Assembly (NCBI GenBank): GCA_023375675.1
Contig: JALQBC010000027.1
Coordinates: 531,930-595,929, forward strand
From: Cytospora piceicola
Lineage: Eukaryota > Ascomycota > Sordariomycetes > Diaporthales > Cytosporaceae
Reading direction: 5' to 3'
DNA length: 64,000 nucleotides
Shown: piece after piece, positions 10,210 to 21,561 of the stretch
Position numbering within the stretch: the first letter of the stretch is position 1
How the letters are laid out: each line of letters starts with the position of its first letter
Made by a program: the position numbers and the translations under genes
Notes under the pieces: generated by a model
What the model saw: only the letters and a program-made list of their open reading frames with translations
What the model was told of the DNA's origin: nothing
Databases searched by the model: none

Positions 10210-12056
10210 AAGCTTATGGGTGCCAGGAGGTTTAAGATACTTCATAAGAAGCCTGATAATTTTATGTACGGATCTATTACTGGGGAGGCCCATTGAAATA
10301 TAATTATTTGAGTTTGCGAAGTTGTTAACATTTGAAACCTCTGCACACAGAGTGCCCTATTTTCTGTGTTCTCCGCGCGTCTAGTAACACTACATATGTA
10401 AAGATATTTACCTACTATCAAGGGACATAAGTACATATAAAGGTACTTTTGAACTTCTATAACGTCATGTGTTTATCTCTTCTAAAGCTTTTAGTTTAAT
10501 AAGAAAACGCAAGTTACTAATTGTACACTTATAAAAACCATAGTATAATACTCGCCAAATATGTTCGATAGCCTTGTATTATAATATGATGCGAAGCTCT
10601 GTATAGCAAGTAATCAATCAGTTATCAGCTTGATATTTCTAGTATGTGAATTAAGCACAAAAAAGAAGGGTCATATCCTACATCCTACTACGTAGGGAGG
10701 TGTAGTTGAAATTGGAGCAGATTTTCACAAGTTGCGATGCACATTACCCAGGAGCCAAGTCGTCAAGCGTAGGTAGAAGGATAGGGGAATTTACTTACTT
10801 TTCCAGTGCCAGAGATTTGTTCTCAATCTTGTGCTTGTTTTTCAAATCTTGTCGGCCATGAGGTTTATTTTCCCTCCATGGGGGCTTCCGACTGAGACCA
10901 CTTGAGTGCTCCTTTGTGGAGTTGAACACACGGCTTCTGTTACTCTTGTTAGCATTACTGAAAATGGATGTACAACGCTTGACGGCTTGGCTACTGGGTT
11001 GAAGCAATATGGGGTTGCTATGGTTCATAAAGGGGACGGGGCACGTGCGAGGGGACAGATGTGTAGGAGGGTGGCCTCGTGTGTTTGGTGTACTGGCACG
11101 GTATGGTGAGGTGAAACGATACGGGTGTATTGCTCACGTTGTCCTGCAGGTAAGAGCTGTGGCCTGGTACTGGATCCATGACCTAGCCTGACCACTGTGC
11201 CAAATCTTCATGTAGAGTTGGGCATACCTCAAGGGTGCTTGGGGAAGCTGGAGCATAGGAGAAACACGACGCAGACATTGATCAGACAGTAAAGTCATAT
11301 GTAAGGGTGGACAGGACACTTCCACTTTCTGTACTTGTTAGGTATCGTATGTGGTATGCACGAAGGCACTCGAAAATCAGACTTGGCTCAATTCGAAGGT
11401 AAAACAGCCTCGATGACCCCTGGATGCCAACGCACGTCTATAGTGTGGAGGATTCTTCTATGCAGCCCTCTTTTGTCAAATATGCCAAGGACCGTCAGAT
11501 GCCTCATGAAACACTACGGGACCATACCAGGCACCAAAGAGACGAGCTGAAGTATTTGTGACGATGATCAGAGGACAGGTTGCGCCGGCTGTTTCGTAAT
11601 GTGAATAATGCAATTGGGCCAATCCGTAGACAAAGCTAGTTGTCGGCGTATAAAGCAGCCAAGGCACTTATTTGATGCCTACCTGTGTACTCAGCCATTG
11701 GAGGTTCCCATACGAGGTGTTTTGGAGCAGTCTTGTGATCATCGCCGACCTGCGAGATATCGGACAACGAAGGTGCACAGTGTTGCGCCCATGGGGCTGA
11801 GGCATGATGCTGCTGCGGAACGCTACTACCAAACCAGAGGCTGTCAATAGAAGCAAATAACTACTTATGGTTGCCGATTCTGTGAGCGGAAATGGTTACA
11901 TATGAAGACTGTAGCCAGGACCTGAAAAGGTACTTAAGCTGAATACATCTCTCGACTCTCTTACACGTTGACGAAATTCCATCAGACAAATTCCCCATCC
12001 TTGACTCCAGACACCATACCACATAGCCTTCCCCTGTCACCCTCTTGAGAACCACA
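10210..12056. other. 1.8-kb spacer with an AT-rich stretch
   Basis: No gene is recognised. About 10230-10700 is distinctly AT-rich compared with its neighbours and could be worn mobile-element sequence, but no coding remnant or terminal repeat was seen. The rest (10700-12056) holds only chance open frames and the promoter of the following secreted-protein gene. Confidence 0.4.
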
Positions 12057-12538
12057 ATGCGTCCCTCATATTTCTTTCACGGAATCATCACCCTCACCCC
12101 CCTCGCGGCCACGGCCACGCCCACCGCCGAACCACCCACCGCCGACCTCGACCCCAGAGCCGTCAACGGCCACTGCAGCGGCTCCGCGGCCACGGGCGTC
12201 TGGCTCGACGACGGGATCTGTGTCGCGATGGGGACCTGCAGCAGCTACGACGGTGCCTACAAGACCGGGGCGTGCCCCAACGACGCAGCCGACGTCAAGT
12301 GCTGCGTCGTCGGCCTCGGCAACTCGGCCTCTACGAACCCGTGTGGTGGTGTGTCGTACTGTGACTGGACCGCGAACGGCTGCGGTGGGAGTTGGAAGAG
12401 TGGTAAGCTTGCTCACGACCGTCGGGGTTGGTCGCCGGGTCGACGGCGAGAAGGATCGCTCGACTAACGGGTGTGTACTTTTTACCTATAGGATATTGTC
12501 CTGGAGGGAGTAACTTCAAGTGCTGCTTCTTATCTTGA
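12057..12538 (+). CDS. Small secreted cysteine-rich protein with two related six-Cys modules
   Basis: Two exons, 12057-12402 and 12492-12538, encode 130 residues. A short hydrophobic N-terminus (SYFFHGIITLTPLAATA) is a plausible signal peptide. The mature part holds 12 cysteines in two similar six-cysteine blocks. The first has HCSG, GIC, GTC, ACPND and KCC; the second has PCGG, SYC, NGC, YCPGG and KCC. Each ends with the pattern C-P, spacer, K-C-C. Similar modules stand at the N-terminus of some fungal secreted lysozyme-like and NlpC/P60-like enzymes; here no catalytic domain follows. It could be a stand-alone effector or cell-wall protein. The intron splits the second module and restores the final KCC, which supports the model. 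Confidence 0.7.
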
Positions 12539-13191
12539 TCATGTATCTCTAGAGCCGCCGTTTGTCCATGGTGCCAGTATGGTAAATGACACAGAACAGA
12601 TCGTTTGTCGCATTTCCATTTTACCCTCCATACTCAAATAGCAAACATGGGATCGCCTTCATATGGGACCTGAGGACCATTGCATTGCGAGCTTCGCCGT
12701 AAAAACGAAGTCTCGCAACAGAGCAGCCCGTCGAATTCCCACGAGTGCATATAGCGATAGCAAATAAACACATCTACTCTCACCTTCATCGGCAGTGTTT
12801 TGCAGTATCAAGTTTTGAGCCGCCCGCCAAAAAAAGACCAAAAAGAAAGACTCGGACAAGACTGCCAACTGGTGCCGTTGACCTTGAACGTAGGGTGGTT
12901 CGAAAAGTCTCTGACACCAAGCTGGAGTCGAACCCAGGACCAGGGGTCGTCTGCTTAGGATGGCTTCGGAAGCATAAGACCACTAGACCATTCGGGCTCA
13001 GGCTGCCTACCTGGTAGTTATAGTGTCGGTGCTGTCTGCACTTAAGAGGGCAGTCACTGCAGCCTGGTCGTCTACTCGTACGTTGCTAAGAGGCATGCCC
13101 AATCGCTTGTTGTACAGTATCAGGATCTTGTATATTATTCTCTCCTATTGCACAATCTCATATGATACTCTACAGCATAAATAACCACGCC
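12539..13191. other. Spacer with tRNA-like sequence
   Basis: Convergent spacer between the cysteine-rich protein and the transporter. Apart from the tRNA-like sequence at 12913-12997 nothing was recognised. Confidence 0.45.
12913..12997 (-). pseudogene. Degenerate tRNA-like sequence (possible tRNA pseudogene)
   Basis: Read on the minus strand, the sequence has an A-box-like TGGTCTAGTGG and a B-box-like GGTTCGACTCC, the two internal pol III promoter elements, at suitable spacing. The acceptor arms (5' GCCCGAA, 3' TTGGTGT) pair at only five of seven positions, one a G-T pair. The T arm CTGGG...CCAGC fits only if one C is missing. The anticodon region (TTCCGAA) is followed by extra bases that could be an intron. 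I therefore read it as a decayed or tRNA-derived element, not a working tRNA; no isotype is assigned. Confidence 0.4.
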
Positions 13192-14978
13192 CTACTTGAC
13201 CGCCGACAGCCTCCACGCCTTCATGGGCAAGCTCTGCAGCTGCAGGACCTTGGGCCTTATATACATCACAAAGGTGATGAGGCCGACAACCACGCACACG
13301 ATGTTGACGATGTAGTAGCCGTCGCGAGTCATCTCGCAAACACCGCCGCCGTTGACGCACCTCTCCTTGTCGGCCTGGACCGAGCAGGAGAAGGGCTCGG
13401 TGACAAGTGCGCCCTTCACATTGGCGGCTGTGTCGGTGACGGAAGTGGGAGGATGGCAGGTAGCGCTGGTGAGTTCATCGACCAGACGGAGAACAAAGTA
13501 CCGTGGCAATGTGCCGCCAAGGTTGGAGATGCTATTTTTACAATGATCAGTAAGCCTGTGCTTGAGCATGGAACAGGTGGGAAAACTTACGTGGCAAGCA
13601 GGGTCATGTAGGTACCGCCGATGACTGGATCCGCAATCCTGGCGTGGAAGGCCGAGACGGCGACAAACATGATGGTGTTCATGAAGGTTGAGAAAACATG
13701 CTCAGCAATAACGACGAGCAGATACCAGAACGTCACGCCTTCAGAGGGGAATATGATGACGACGAATTGCGCAAAGACGGCAGCGGCCAAGCGGCCCATG
13801 AAACCCCAGCTCCAGAGGCGCATGGGCGTGTACTTTTGCGACCACACTCCAGCATAGTAACCGAGACCAATTTCGAAGGGGAAGTCAATCAGGACCGTCA
13901 GAGCCATGTTGTCAGTACCAAAGCCCTTTTCCAGCAGCTTCAGGTTCGTCACGCCGTCATTTGCCTGGAACCCGATCTTGGCGATGAGGTGAACGATCAT
14001 GATGGTCTGGACGCTCTTGAGCTTCAGGACGCCCCACATGATCTTGTACACGTCCCAGATGCCGTCCTCGTTCTTGGTCCTCTCCTCTCGCTTCATGGTG
14101 GCGAGGCCGATGGTGACGATGATGTAGAGCCAGCCTGCCATGTTAAGGTAGCCACCGAGACTGACGAGTCCGACATCCAGAGGCTCGGCGCGGAAGTAGC
14201 GGTTGGCGAAGTCCTTGGAGTTGAAGGCGAGGAATACGGTGTATGAAAGAAATTGGCCAGCTGTCAGACCGACGGTCTGGGCAGTAGAAGCATATGAGAC
14301 GTTTCCGGGGGTAAGCAGTGTCAAGGCCCACCCGTCGACTGCGATATCTTGGGTCGCACACATGAGCACGAGGAAGAACCACCACCCAGTGAAGTTCCAG
14401 ACGGTTGGGCCGCCTTCCTTTCCGACCATTGCCATCATGTCCTCGACCTCAGAGCCAAGCCAAAGCATTCCTATGCCAGATAGAAGCTGAATGGGCAGGA
14501 TCCAACTCTTTCTCCGCCCAACCTTGGGGCTCCAGATCGCATCGACAATAGGGCTCCACAACAGCTTCAGAGAATACGGGTACGATGCCAAGCTGAAGAT
14601 ACCAATCTCGGCGTAAGACATGTGGCTCTTCAGGAGGAAGGGCACGGAACCAGTCGCCAAGCCCAAGGGCACACCCTGTAGGAAATATAGAAGCACCAAC
14701 AGCCCAAAGTTCCTCTGGTCGTTCCTCGGCAGCTCCCAGAATCCATGATTGTTCAGCGTAGGCGTCTTGGGGATGGGTTCGTCGAGGTTGAAGGAGTCAT
14801 GAGCCATAATGTTGTCTGCGGCGGTAGTAGAATCGGACTTGACAGCGCCCTTGCGACGTTGTTCTATATTGTTCATCTTCCCGTTGGCGTTCCCGTTGGC
14901 GCCTTGGGACGTGTCCACAGAGAGCGAGGACCCGTTCTCTTTCGAGAGGTTGGCGGACCGTCGAGACTTGATACCCAT
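13192..14978 (-). CDS. Acetyl-CoA transporter, SLC33A1/AT-1 type (MFS fold)
   Basis: Two exons, 14978-13591 and 13531-13192 (59-bp intron), encode 575 residues, close to animal SLC33A1. The start MGIKSRRS was chosen because it is the first ATG giving a compact N-terminus; upstream frame continues open but looks like leader. The N-terminal 80 residues are polar. About a dozen membrane spans follow, beginning with FGLLVLLYFLQGVPLGLATG, a block typical of this family, with SWILPIQLLSG and QDIAVDGWALTLL downstream. After the intron, LGGTLPRYFVLRLVD and a Cys-containing lumenal loop precede the last span. The family imports acetyl-CoA into the ER/Golgi lumen in animals. The substrate in fungi is inferred. 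Confidence 0.87.
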
Positions 14979-15896
14979 GGAGTGATCGATAGGATATTTT
15001 ATGTGCGTTTTTGAGGCAATCGCCGGCGAGCTTCTCGGCGGCGAGAAGAGAGGTATCGAGTTGCAACGAACGATGGAAATATTGAGACTGTCGAGTGTCG
15101 ACTTCGTCAAGGTCAGAGAAGTTGGATCTCGTTGTGGTCAAGCGACGGGATCGAGAAGAATCGAAGGAGGGGACGTGAAAGTCAATCCAAACCGAAAGAC
15201 TGCACAAATATAGCGAAGTGGGTGTTCGAAGAATATATTGTCGGTTGTTGCTGGCCTCTTTCAGTAACGGCCGAGGATGCGGCTGAGTACGTACTGTAAT
15301 GTACTGTACTGTACGATGGGCAGCAAAGATGTGAAGCCGAAACACTGGCAGCGCAAAACGGCAGATTGGCAGGGTTGCGGAACTGCAGGATAAGGTTAAC
15401 CGGCAACTTTTGCGGCTACCGTGGCCTTCGCGCGTCGTGCCTGGGGAGTGGCAACAAGCCTGAATCAGGCCTAGCTCAGTGGGTTTACTTTGGAGGATGT
15501 TCAAGCAAATCCCCAGACTGCGAGAGTGACGAGCCCTTCAGGCTTCCGTCACGGTTTATACGGCTGGACGCGATGTGAGAGTGCTATTCATGGATGCCAC
15601 TCGGATCAGAATGTAACGACGGGGATAAATTTACATCCCTGCCCACTTCAATGCAGCTGCCCGCCTGCCACGAGCGGACTTTGGGGTACACTAAAGGGAA
15701 GGGTTTCAGTGGTGACACCCCCTGATGATCCCGTACTGAGAGGGGGTTGTTTGAAGCACACTGAACCCTGACGAATAAGGGTTGAACCCTATCGCTCGGC
15801 TCAGTCAAGACAAATGCGACGCGCTCTCATCACCACCACCACCACAAGAAGCCAGCGCGTCTCACAGCAACGGAACCAAACAAAAACAAAGCAAAC
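14979..15896. promoter_or_regulatory. Divergent promoter region of transporter and CENP-O-like gene
   Basis: A 918-bp spacer between divergently read genes. It has a short (GTACT)n-like stretch around 15291-15314 (TACTGTAATGTACTGTACTG) and no recognised gene. The upstream part of the transporter reading frame (14979-15110) is open but judged leader. Confidence 0.45.
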
Positions 15897-16848
15897 ATGC
15901 CATCAGAAGCAGGATTAGACGACGAGATCGCCACTCTCAAGGCACGAGGTATACATCCACTTAAGTGGTTTCATTATATTACAATTTCGAGACTGCTGAC
16001 CAACAAATCATTTCATAGTCGAATCTCTCAAAGGCCAAGTCCGCCTCCAGGCCAGCGCCCTTCTCACCAAGGACACCACGCGCCAGGCCATAGCGGCAGA
16101 GAGCAACAGCCCCGCGAACCAGGAGCTCCAGGCCCGGCTCGACGAGCAGCAGGCGCACGACCAGCGGTGCCTGTACCGCACCTGCGCCGGCATCACCGCC
16201 TTCCGCGTGCGCGACCCTGACCCCGGCGCCGTGGACGGCGGCAACGTCCTGGGCGTGCGCATCGAGGTCGTGACGCGCTCCAAGTTCGCGCGCCCGTACT
16301 ACGTCCTCCTGAACCGGCCGTACTCCGGCGACGGGCAAAGCCGGCGCCGGTTCCTGCGCGTGCACCGGCACACGGTGCCGCCGTGCGTCCCGCTGGGGGG
16401 CCTGGCGGCGCGGTACCTGCCCGCGCCGCGGCGCCTCGGCGGCGGCGGTGGCGGGGACGGGGACGGTGCTGCTCGGGGGGAGGAGAGGCAGCAGGACCTC
16501 TCGCGCTTCGTGAGGTGCCTGCGGCGGGAGATCCTGCGCTACCACAACCGCGTGGCCGTCATCGCGGACCTGCGCAGGGCGGCGGGGCTGGACGGCAAGA
16601 AGAGGGACGCCGGGGAGCTGGCGGGGCGGAGCCCGCTGCTGGGCATCAGCGCGGCCGACGCGGAGGCGAAGCAGGTCAGGGTCGACTGGAAGGACGGCCG
16701 GTCGGGACGCCTCGTCATAGGGGATGACGGCGACGTCGTCAACTTGGTGGTGTTTGGGGAGCAGGGCCGGGACCGTGAGGTGGCGCGCGAGCTGCTGAGC
16801 GGCGGGTCGCGCTTGGAGGATGTGGCTCGCAAGCTTGGGTCTCTGTGA
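15897..16848 (+). CDS. MCM21: Kinetochore protein CENP-O/Mcm21-like
   Basis: Two exons, 15897-15948 and 16019-16848, encode 293 residues. The N-terminus is a short helical, coiled-coil-type region (LDDEIATLKARVESLKGQVR). The C-terminal half carries the CENP-O fold signature: RCLYRTCAGITAFRV, RPYYVLLNRP, FLRVHRHTVPPCVPLGGLAARYL and the later LSRFVRCLRREILRYHNRV. CENP-O/Mcm21 pairs with CENP-P/Ctf19 in the inner kinetochore COMA complex. Exon 2 is extraordinarily GC-rich, which keeps long frames open on the opposite strand; those are shadows. The first exon of 52 bp is placed by the GTATAC donor and an ATAG acceptor that join the coiled coil in frame. Confidence 0.8.
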
Positions 16849-17663
16849 GAACTGATGTGTCGGTGGAGTGCATTTTCTCTCGACCATATATACTGCCGGC
16901 GATCTTGATGGCGGCAAAACTACGTAACGGGGGCGTCGCCCAACAGCGTCGACGACCGTAGCCAAGTGCGTACGAGCAGATTGAACAGTGAGTGGCTTTG
17001 CAACCCTTATCTCGCTCACTGGCTGACCCCTTGACTTGCAGGTACATATTATCATGATTTCATCTGAACACAGACGACAATCTGAGGTGCCCAGAACACC
17101 ATGAATCAGCAAGCGGAACAGTCAGTACACAGTCAACTTTGTCCTGATAACTGCTATACTCTGCCTCAGCCATTGAGATAGTGGTACATCGGCACCTCGA
17201 CCTATCCACCCCGCATCATCAGCTGTCCATTCGGCCGTTAATCAAGAGGCTGGCAGCATCGCATTCTGCTATCTGCATGAATACATGGACGCTCCGTTGT
17301 GAACGAAGGCGGCACCATGATGGTCATTGGATCTTCCATCATCCTGTGAAAGTTGCTGGACTGAGGATGATGGCTGCTGTGGGTACCATCAAGGCCATGC
17401 GCCTTAGCCCTTTAGGGGCCTTCAAAAGGGACAGCAAGTCAAGTTGATGGAGACCAAAAACGGTGTCAAGTAGAAGATCAGACGCAGCCAAAACCATCCG
17501 TTGTTCGGCCAGCGAGTTATAGCATTGCCTAATTTAATACTATTCAAACGATGATTCTGCTCTCTTTCTTTACAAGAGCCTGGCAGATCTGTGAGCAAAG
17601 GATTGCTGGTTCCTTCCCACCTCGTCTATAGCTCTCACTAGTAACCAACAGACCATTCATACT
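16849..17663. other. Convergent spacer between CENP-O-like gene and POP1
   Basis: Non-coding between two genes that converge; 3' regions only. No structured element was recognised. Confidence 0.45.
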
Positions 17664-20549
17664 TCATACAACCTCCCATCTAGCAAGCCAGCCAACACTC
17701 TCCCCAGCAGTCCGTACCACACACAATTTACCCTCCTTCTCCCCACCAACCCGTAGGGCCTCCATGACCCTCTCAACCGAGACGCACCCGACCGCAACGC
17801 CCCTGCCCTCAGCAAGATTGAACTCCCCCTTGGTCACGTACCCGATGAGGTCCTCCTCGCCCGGCACCAGCGGGTGGTCGCCGGTGGTGTTCTTCTCGGG
17901 CGGGAACGGCACCTTCTTCGTCATCAGGGAGTGGGCCAGCAGCAGCTTCCGCGTGTCATGGTCTGCCCCTAGGGGGAAGCGGGTGGGTTGGTTGTTGTTG
18001 GTAGTTTTCCTCTGGGCAGATGATGATGATGATGATGTCGAGGGGATCTTGGAGAGCCACTGGTCGCGGAGGTCTGAGGGCATGATGTTGCTCTGTGAAG
18101 GTGGGATGGTCGCTGGGACCTCGGCTGGGGTGGGCGACAGGACTGTCTCGTCTGTGTTGCGTGGCGGGAGGCGGTAGATGCGCGCGCATGGCTCTGGGAC
18201 GCCTCGGCCGAGGAGGGTGATTTTGATGGTGGCTATGGAGCAGGGAGGCGGTGGGCTGGGGACTTTGGAAGAGGTCAGGGCGTTGAAGGCGGATTTGGAG
18301 AGTTGGTGGATGCGCGTCAAAGGATGACGTGCGGGCTTCTCCTTCTTTGGTGTTATGACTGCGCCTCCGCCTACTCGATCCACGTCCATTTTGTCGTGAT
18401 GCTCGGCGGTGTCCTCAACTTCCGGCGCCTCTTTCCCAGTCGAGTGTTGGTCCTCCGGTGTCTGTTGCAGTCCGAACAACCTCTCAAACTCACAAGCCCA
18501 ACCAATACCAATTTCCCCCTTCCGGCCAGCTCCCAGATCAAGCGACTCCCAAGCAACCCTCTTCGACTTAGGCCTCCTCGCCCAGTCCGCCTTCCTCCTC
18601 ACCCGCTGCTCAAGCTCCCACCCGGAACCGGCCTCCGTGCCCGGGAAGTCGCCCGGGAACCACGGCAGGCCCTGCTCGAACGTCACCTGCCGCAGCTCAT
18701 CCAGCCCCCCGACGCGAGGGTTCCCGCCCGTCGACAGGGGGTAGTGCACGAGGCTGTACCAGATGGGCAGTATGCACTTCCACGGCGCGAGAAGCGTCCA
18801 CGTGCCCTGCGCGGACTGCTTGGCGCCGGGGCGGGAGGCGAACAGGGCCACGGGGAAGGGCGGGTCGGCGTTGGTGACCTGGAGGGGCTGGCCTGGTGGG
18901 CTTGCGCCCTTGCGCCGGTCGAGGGCCTTTTGGGAGGGGAAGCAGGAGGCTCGGAAGCGTGCGTCGCGGTCGAAGAGCAGGGACGGTGCAGGGGCAGTGT
19001 CGGCCATGGTGCGTTGTATATCGTTGAGATGCGTGGTGGAGTTTTCTTCCACCTGGACCGTCCGTGGAGGATAATGCAGGCGAGGATCTTGTGCTGAGAA
19101 TGCTAGCACCAGATCCGCTGGCAGCGCTGCAGCATTGCTGACTCCAGACAAGGATTCGAAGAGCTTGGTATGGGCTTCTTTCGTATTGTCTTTGATGTGA
19201 TAAGGGCGGACAATACCCATCAATGCCTCAGTCGAGCCAGGACCAGTAAGCTCGATGCTACCGATCTCGAATCGTAGATCCTCGATATAAAGGCGAGGGG
19301 TCTCGCGCTTGGTCAATTTGACGAGAAGTTCGAAAACCTCGAGGAAGCATGATGGGTGCAGTCTTACATAGACTTGCCTCTGCACTTTTCCGGGCTGTTT
19401 CGAGGCCTCGCCCCCTGCAGCCTCGGGCGCGGCGGTTGCTTCAGGATTCCACATGACCGTAGCAGGGCCAATGTGCTTTCTGCCGTCGCCGATCTGCTTG
19501 CTCAGAATTCCTGACCACTTACGTCGGCCTTCTCTCCATTTCTCGCCCCGGCCATCCCAGAGACTGTCATGTGACATGCCCAAGGCTTGCAGGGTCCTCT
19601 CGATGCCCGGACCGTGGCCATACAGTCCGATTGTGCTCATGTAGCTCATATCCCATACAACAGCCCCTTTTGTGTTCGAAGCTCGGTGTGTCGGCCTGTA
19701 CACCTTTTCATTCGGCGTCAACGGAATGGAGAACCGCCACAATGGCTCCTTGGGAGGGGTCATCTTTGCCCTCTTCGCGTGCCACAGATGCGTAGGTAAC
19801 CAAGTCTTATCGATCTGGCGTTTCCTGAATTTTGCCTTCGGCTTGGGCGGGTCGTTCAGAATGTTTCTCCTGATTTTGGGTTTTGCCGGCCTAGTCTCGA
19901 TCAACTGTTTCATCGCAGCCGGCACATTCTCCTCCATAGCAACATCGTCCCCAGCACCACCGCCCTCCTTCGCCTTGGCCTTGGCCTCCCTCAATTTCCG
20001 CTTCCGCTTCTTCTCGGCTAAGACGCCCAGCCTCTTCGCAGTCTCGACGCGTATCCTCGCCCTCGTCGTCTTGGGCGCCCTCTTGCCGGCCACGACGGTG
20101 GGCGTGTTGTCCTGCAGCTGCTCGCCCCTGGCCCTCCTCCGCAGGCGCTTGGGCAGCTTCTTGACGTTGTGCGAGGCGGTGCGGCGGCGCATGCCCCGGG
20201 GCACCAGCTGGAAGGCGCGGCGGTTGTTGACGGCCTTGGACTTGCGCATGCCGTCCTCGAGGGCCCTGATCTCGAACTGGCGCGCGTTCAGGAAGGCCTG
20301 CAGGTCCAGCTCGCCGTCCTTCAGGGCGGCGTCTGCGGGCTGGGACCGGATGGAGCGGGCATCCTTGACTTTGACGCGTTTAAAGGCGCGTGCAGCGCCG
20401 CCGCCACGGTCATCTTTGTTGTTATTGTTGTTGTTGAAGGGCGGCTTGGAGGTGCCCGTTCTTACTCCTGCTCCAGAACCCTGAGGAGGGTCTTTTCGCT
20501 TGTTACTGCCGTCTGGCCTACCTCCGGAGTTTGAGGGCTGTGGGGCCAT
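17664..20549 (-). CDS. POP1: RNase P/MRP protein subunit Pop1
   Basis: Intronless, 961 residues. The N-terminus has a low-complexity stretch with an Asn run (about 39-44). The Pop1 core motif follows: LQAFLNARQFEIRALEDGM and FQLVPRGMRRRTASHNVKKL (about residues 83-132), then TWLPTHLWHAKRAKM. The POPLD domain lies near residues 575-660 (WTLLAPWKCILPIWYSL, GLPWFPGDFPGTEAG). The C-terminus contains GYVTKGEFNLAEGRG and CVVRTAGESVGWLARWE, also conserved in Pop1. Pop1 is the largest protein of nuclear RNase P and RNase MRP, needed for tRNA 5' processing and rRNA maturation. The gene diverges from the NT-C2 gene across a 1.5-kb spacer. Confidence 0.95.
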   Translation of the reverse strand: MAPQPSNSGGRPDGSNKRKDPPQGSGAGVRTGTSKPPFNNNNNNKDDRGGGAARAFKRVKVKDARSIRSQPADAALKDGELDLQAFLNARQFEIRALEDGMRKSKAVNNRRAFQLVPRGMRRRTASHNVKKLPKRLRRRARGEQLQDNTPTVVAGKRAPKTTRARIRVETAKRLGVLAEKKRKRKLREAKAKAKEGGGAGDDVAMEENVPAAMKQLIETRPAKPKIRRNILNDPPKPKAKFRKRQIDKTWLPTHLWHAKRAKMTPPKEPLWRFSIPLTPNEKVYRPTHRASNTKGAVVWDMSYMSTIGLYGHGPGIERTLQALGMSHDSLWDGRGEKWREGRRKWSGILSKQIGDGRKHIGPATVMWNPEATAAPEAAGGEASKQPGKVQRQVYVRLHPSCFLEVFELLVKLTKRETPRLYIEDLRFEIGSIELTGPGSTEALMGIVRPYHIKDNTKEAHTKLFESLSGVSNAAALPADLVLAFSAQDPRLHYPPRTVQVEENSTTHLNDIQRTMADTAPAPSLLFDRDARFRASCFPSQKALDRRKGASPPGQPLQVTNADPPFPVALFASRPGAKQSAQGTWTLLAPWKCILPIWYSLVHYPLSTGGNPRVGGLDELRQVTFEQGLPWFPGDFPGTEAGSGWELEQRVRRKADWARRPKSKRVAWESLDLGAGRKGEIGIGWACEFERLFGLQQTPEDQHSTGKEAPEVEDTAEHHDKMDVDRVGGGAVITPKKEKPARHPLTRIHQLSKSAFNALTSSKVPSPPPPCSIATIKITLLGRGVPEPCARIYRLPPRNTDETVLSPTPAEVPATIPPSQSNIMPSDLRDQWLSKIPSTSSSSSSAQRKTTNNNQPTRFPLGADHDTRKLLLAHSLMTKKVPFPPEKNTTGDHPLVPGEEDLIGYVTKGEFNLAEGRGVAVGCVSVERVMEALRVGGEKEGKLCVVRTAGESVGWLARWEVV

Positions 20550-20779
20550 GGTGGGAATTTATGAGGTCTCACATAAATTCATCTCAGTGATTGCTGCCTC
20601 TTGATGCTGTTTGACACCAAAAAGTCGATGAAATTGTGTTATCTTATCAAGGTAAGCTATAGAAACGCCAGGCGTTGGGTTACCCCCGAATAGTGCGGAT
20701 AGTTCTCCTGAGTCAGAATTCCAATGCCTGGTGCACAGGCACGCGGGTTCTAATTTGGGGTCGATGCCAGCATATACCC

Positions 20780-20811
20780 CACTGAAGTGTCAATAACACC
20801 CACTGAAGTGG
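20780..20811. repeat. Two copies of CACTGAAGTG, 21 bp apart
   Basis: The near-palindrome CACTGAAGTG occurs at 20780-20789 and 20801-20810; the second is extended to CCACTGAAGTGG. The pair lies within the POP1/NT-C2 divergent spacer. Two half-site palindromes in tandem could be a factor site; function is not shown. Confidence 0.4.
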
Positions 20812-21561
20812 TCGACCAGTTACAGTTGACCCGCCCACATTTTACAGTGGCAGGTTGACAATGATGATCAGTGCATCCGCCCTACAATCTCGCTCGACGT
20901 CCTTCTTCTCCTGTGTGGAATGGGGAATGAATGTAATGGTCTTTTGCTGTTATGGGTAGTCCTGAGTGCGTTTGAGACTTGATAGATCGGTTTTCTAGTT
21001 CAGTTTCAATCCGCACCAAGACCATCTCCTATAATCCAGTCCCGTAAGTTGTGTCTTCTTTCTTCTCATCTCACAAAATGGTCATGATGATCCTCATGAT
21101 GGGAGATGGCACACTCATACAGGAATTACAGGGACAGGGATACATAGTCACAGTAATTTACAGGCCTCTCATACTGACAAGACGAACCAGTCCCTTTCCC
21201 ATTCCATCTTGAGGCACACATCGATCTTGCAGCACATCTCCAGATCACCACGCTCTCTTTTACTATCTTATCAGATCGACCAATTCGATTCTAGAACTCG
21301 GCCCGCGGACTTTTGGTTCGAACTTGTTTTACTCGGCTGACCCCGGACACTATCGCGCAAAAGTCGCCCGCGGACAGGACAAGGGCTAAAGGTTACCCGG
21401 TTGTCCCGGAGGTCTGGACTGGCTGACTGGATCTCGCCAGCTCTCCTGACTGACGAGCGGCGGGTGTTATAAACCCAAGCGCAGATTTATCAGCCGCGTC
21501 TCAGTTGCATTGAGCTTGTTTTGACATACGCGAGAGAAAAGAGGGAGAGGGAAAGAGAGAG

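Noticed and set aside
14979..15110. N-terminal extension of the acetyl-CoA transporter
   Set aside because: Alternative upstream start adds residues with no family counterpart; the MGIKSRRS start gives a family-like polar N-terminus.
15460..15520. tRNA-like A box (TAGCTCAGTGG) near 15473
   Set aside because: No B box at proper spacing and no cloverleaf pairing.
15979..17112. 377-codon minus-strand frame opposite the CENP-O gene
   Set aside because: It arises because the sense exon is very GC-rich (few stops on either strand). The translation is Arg/Ala/Pro/Val-rich and resembles no protein family, while the sense strand carries CENP-O motifs.
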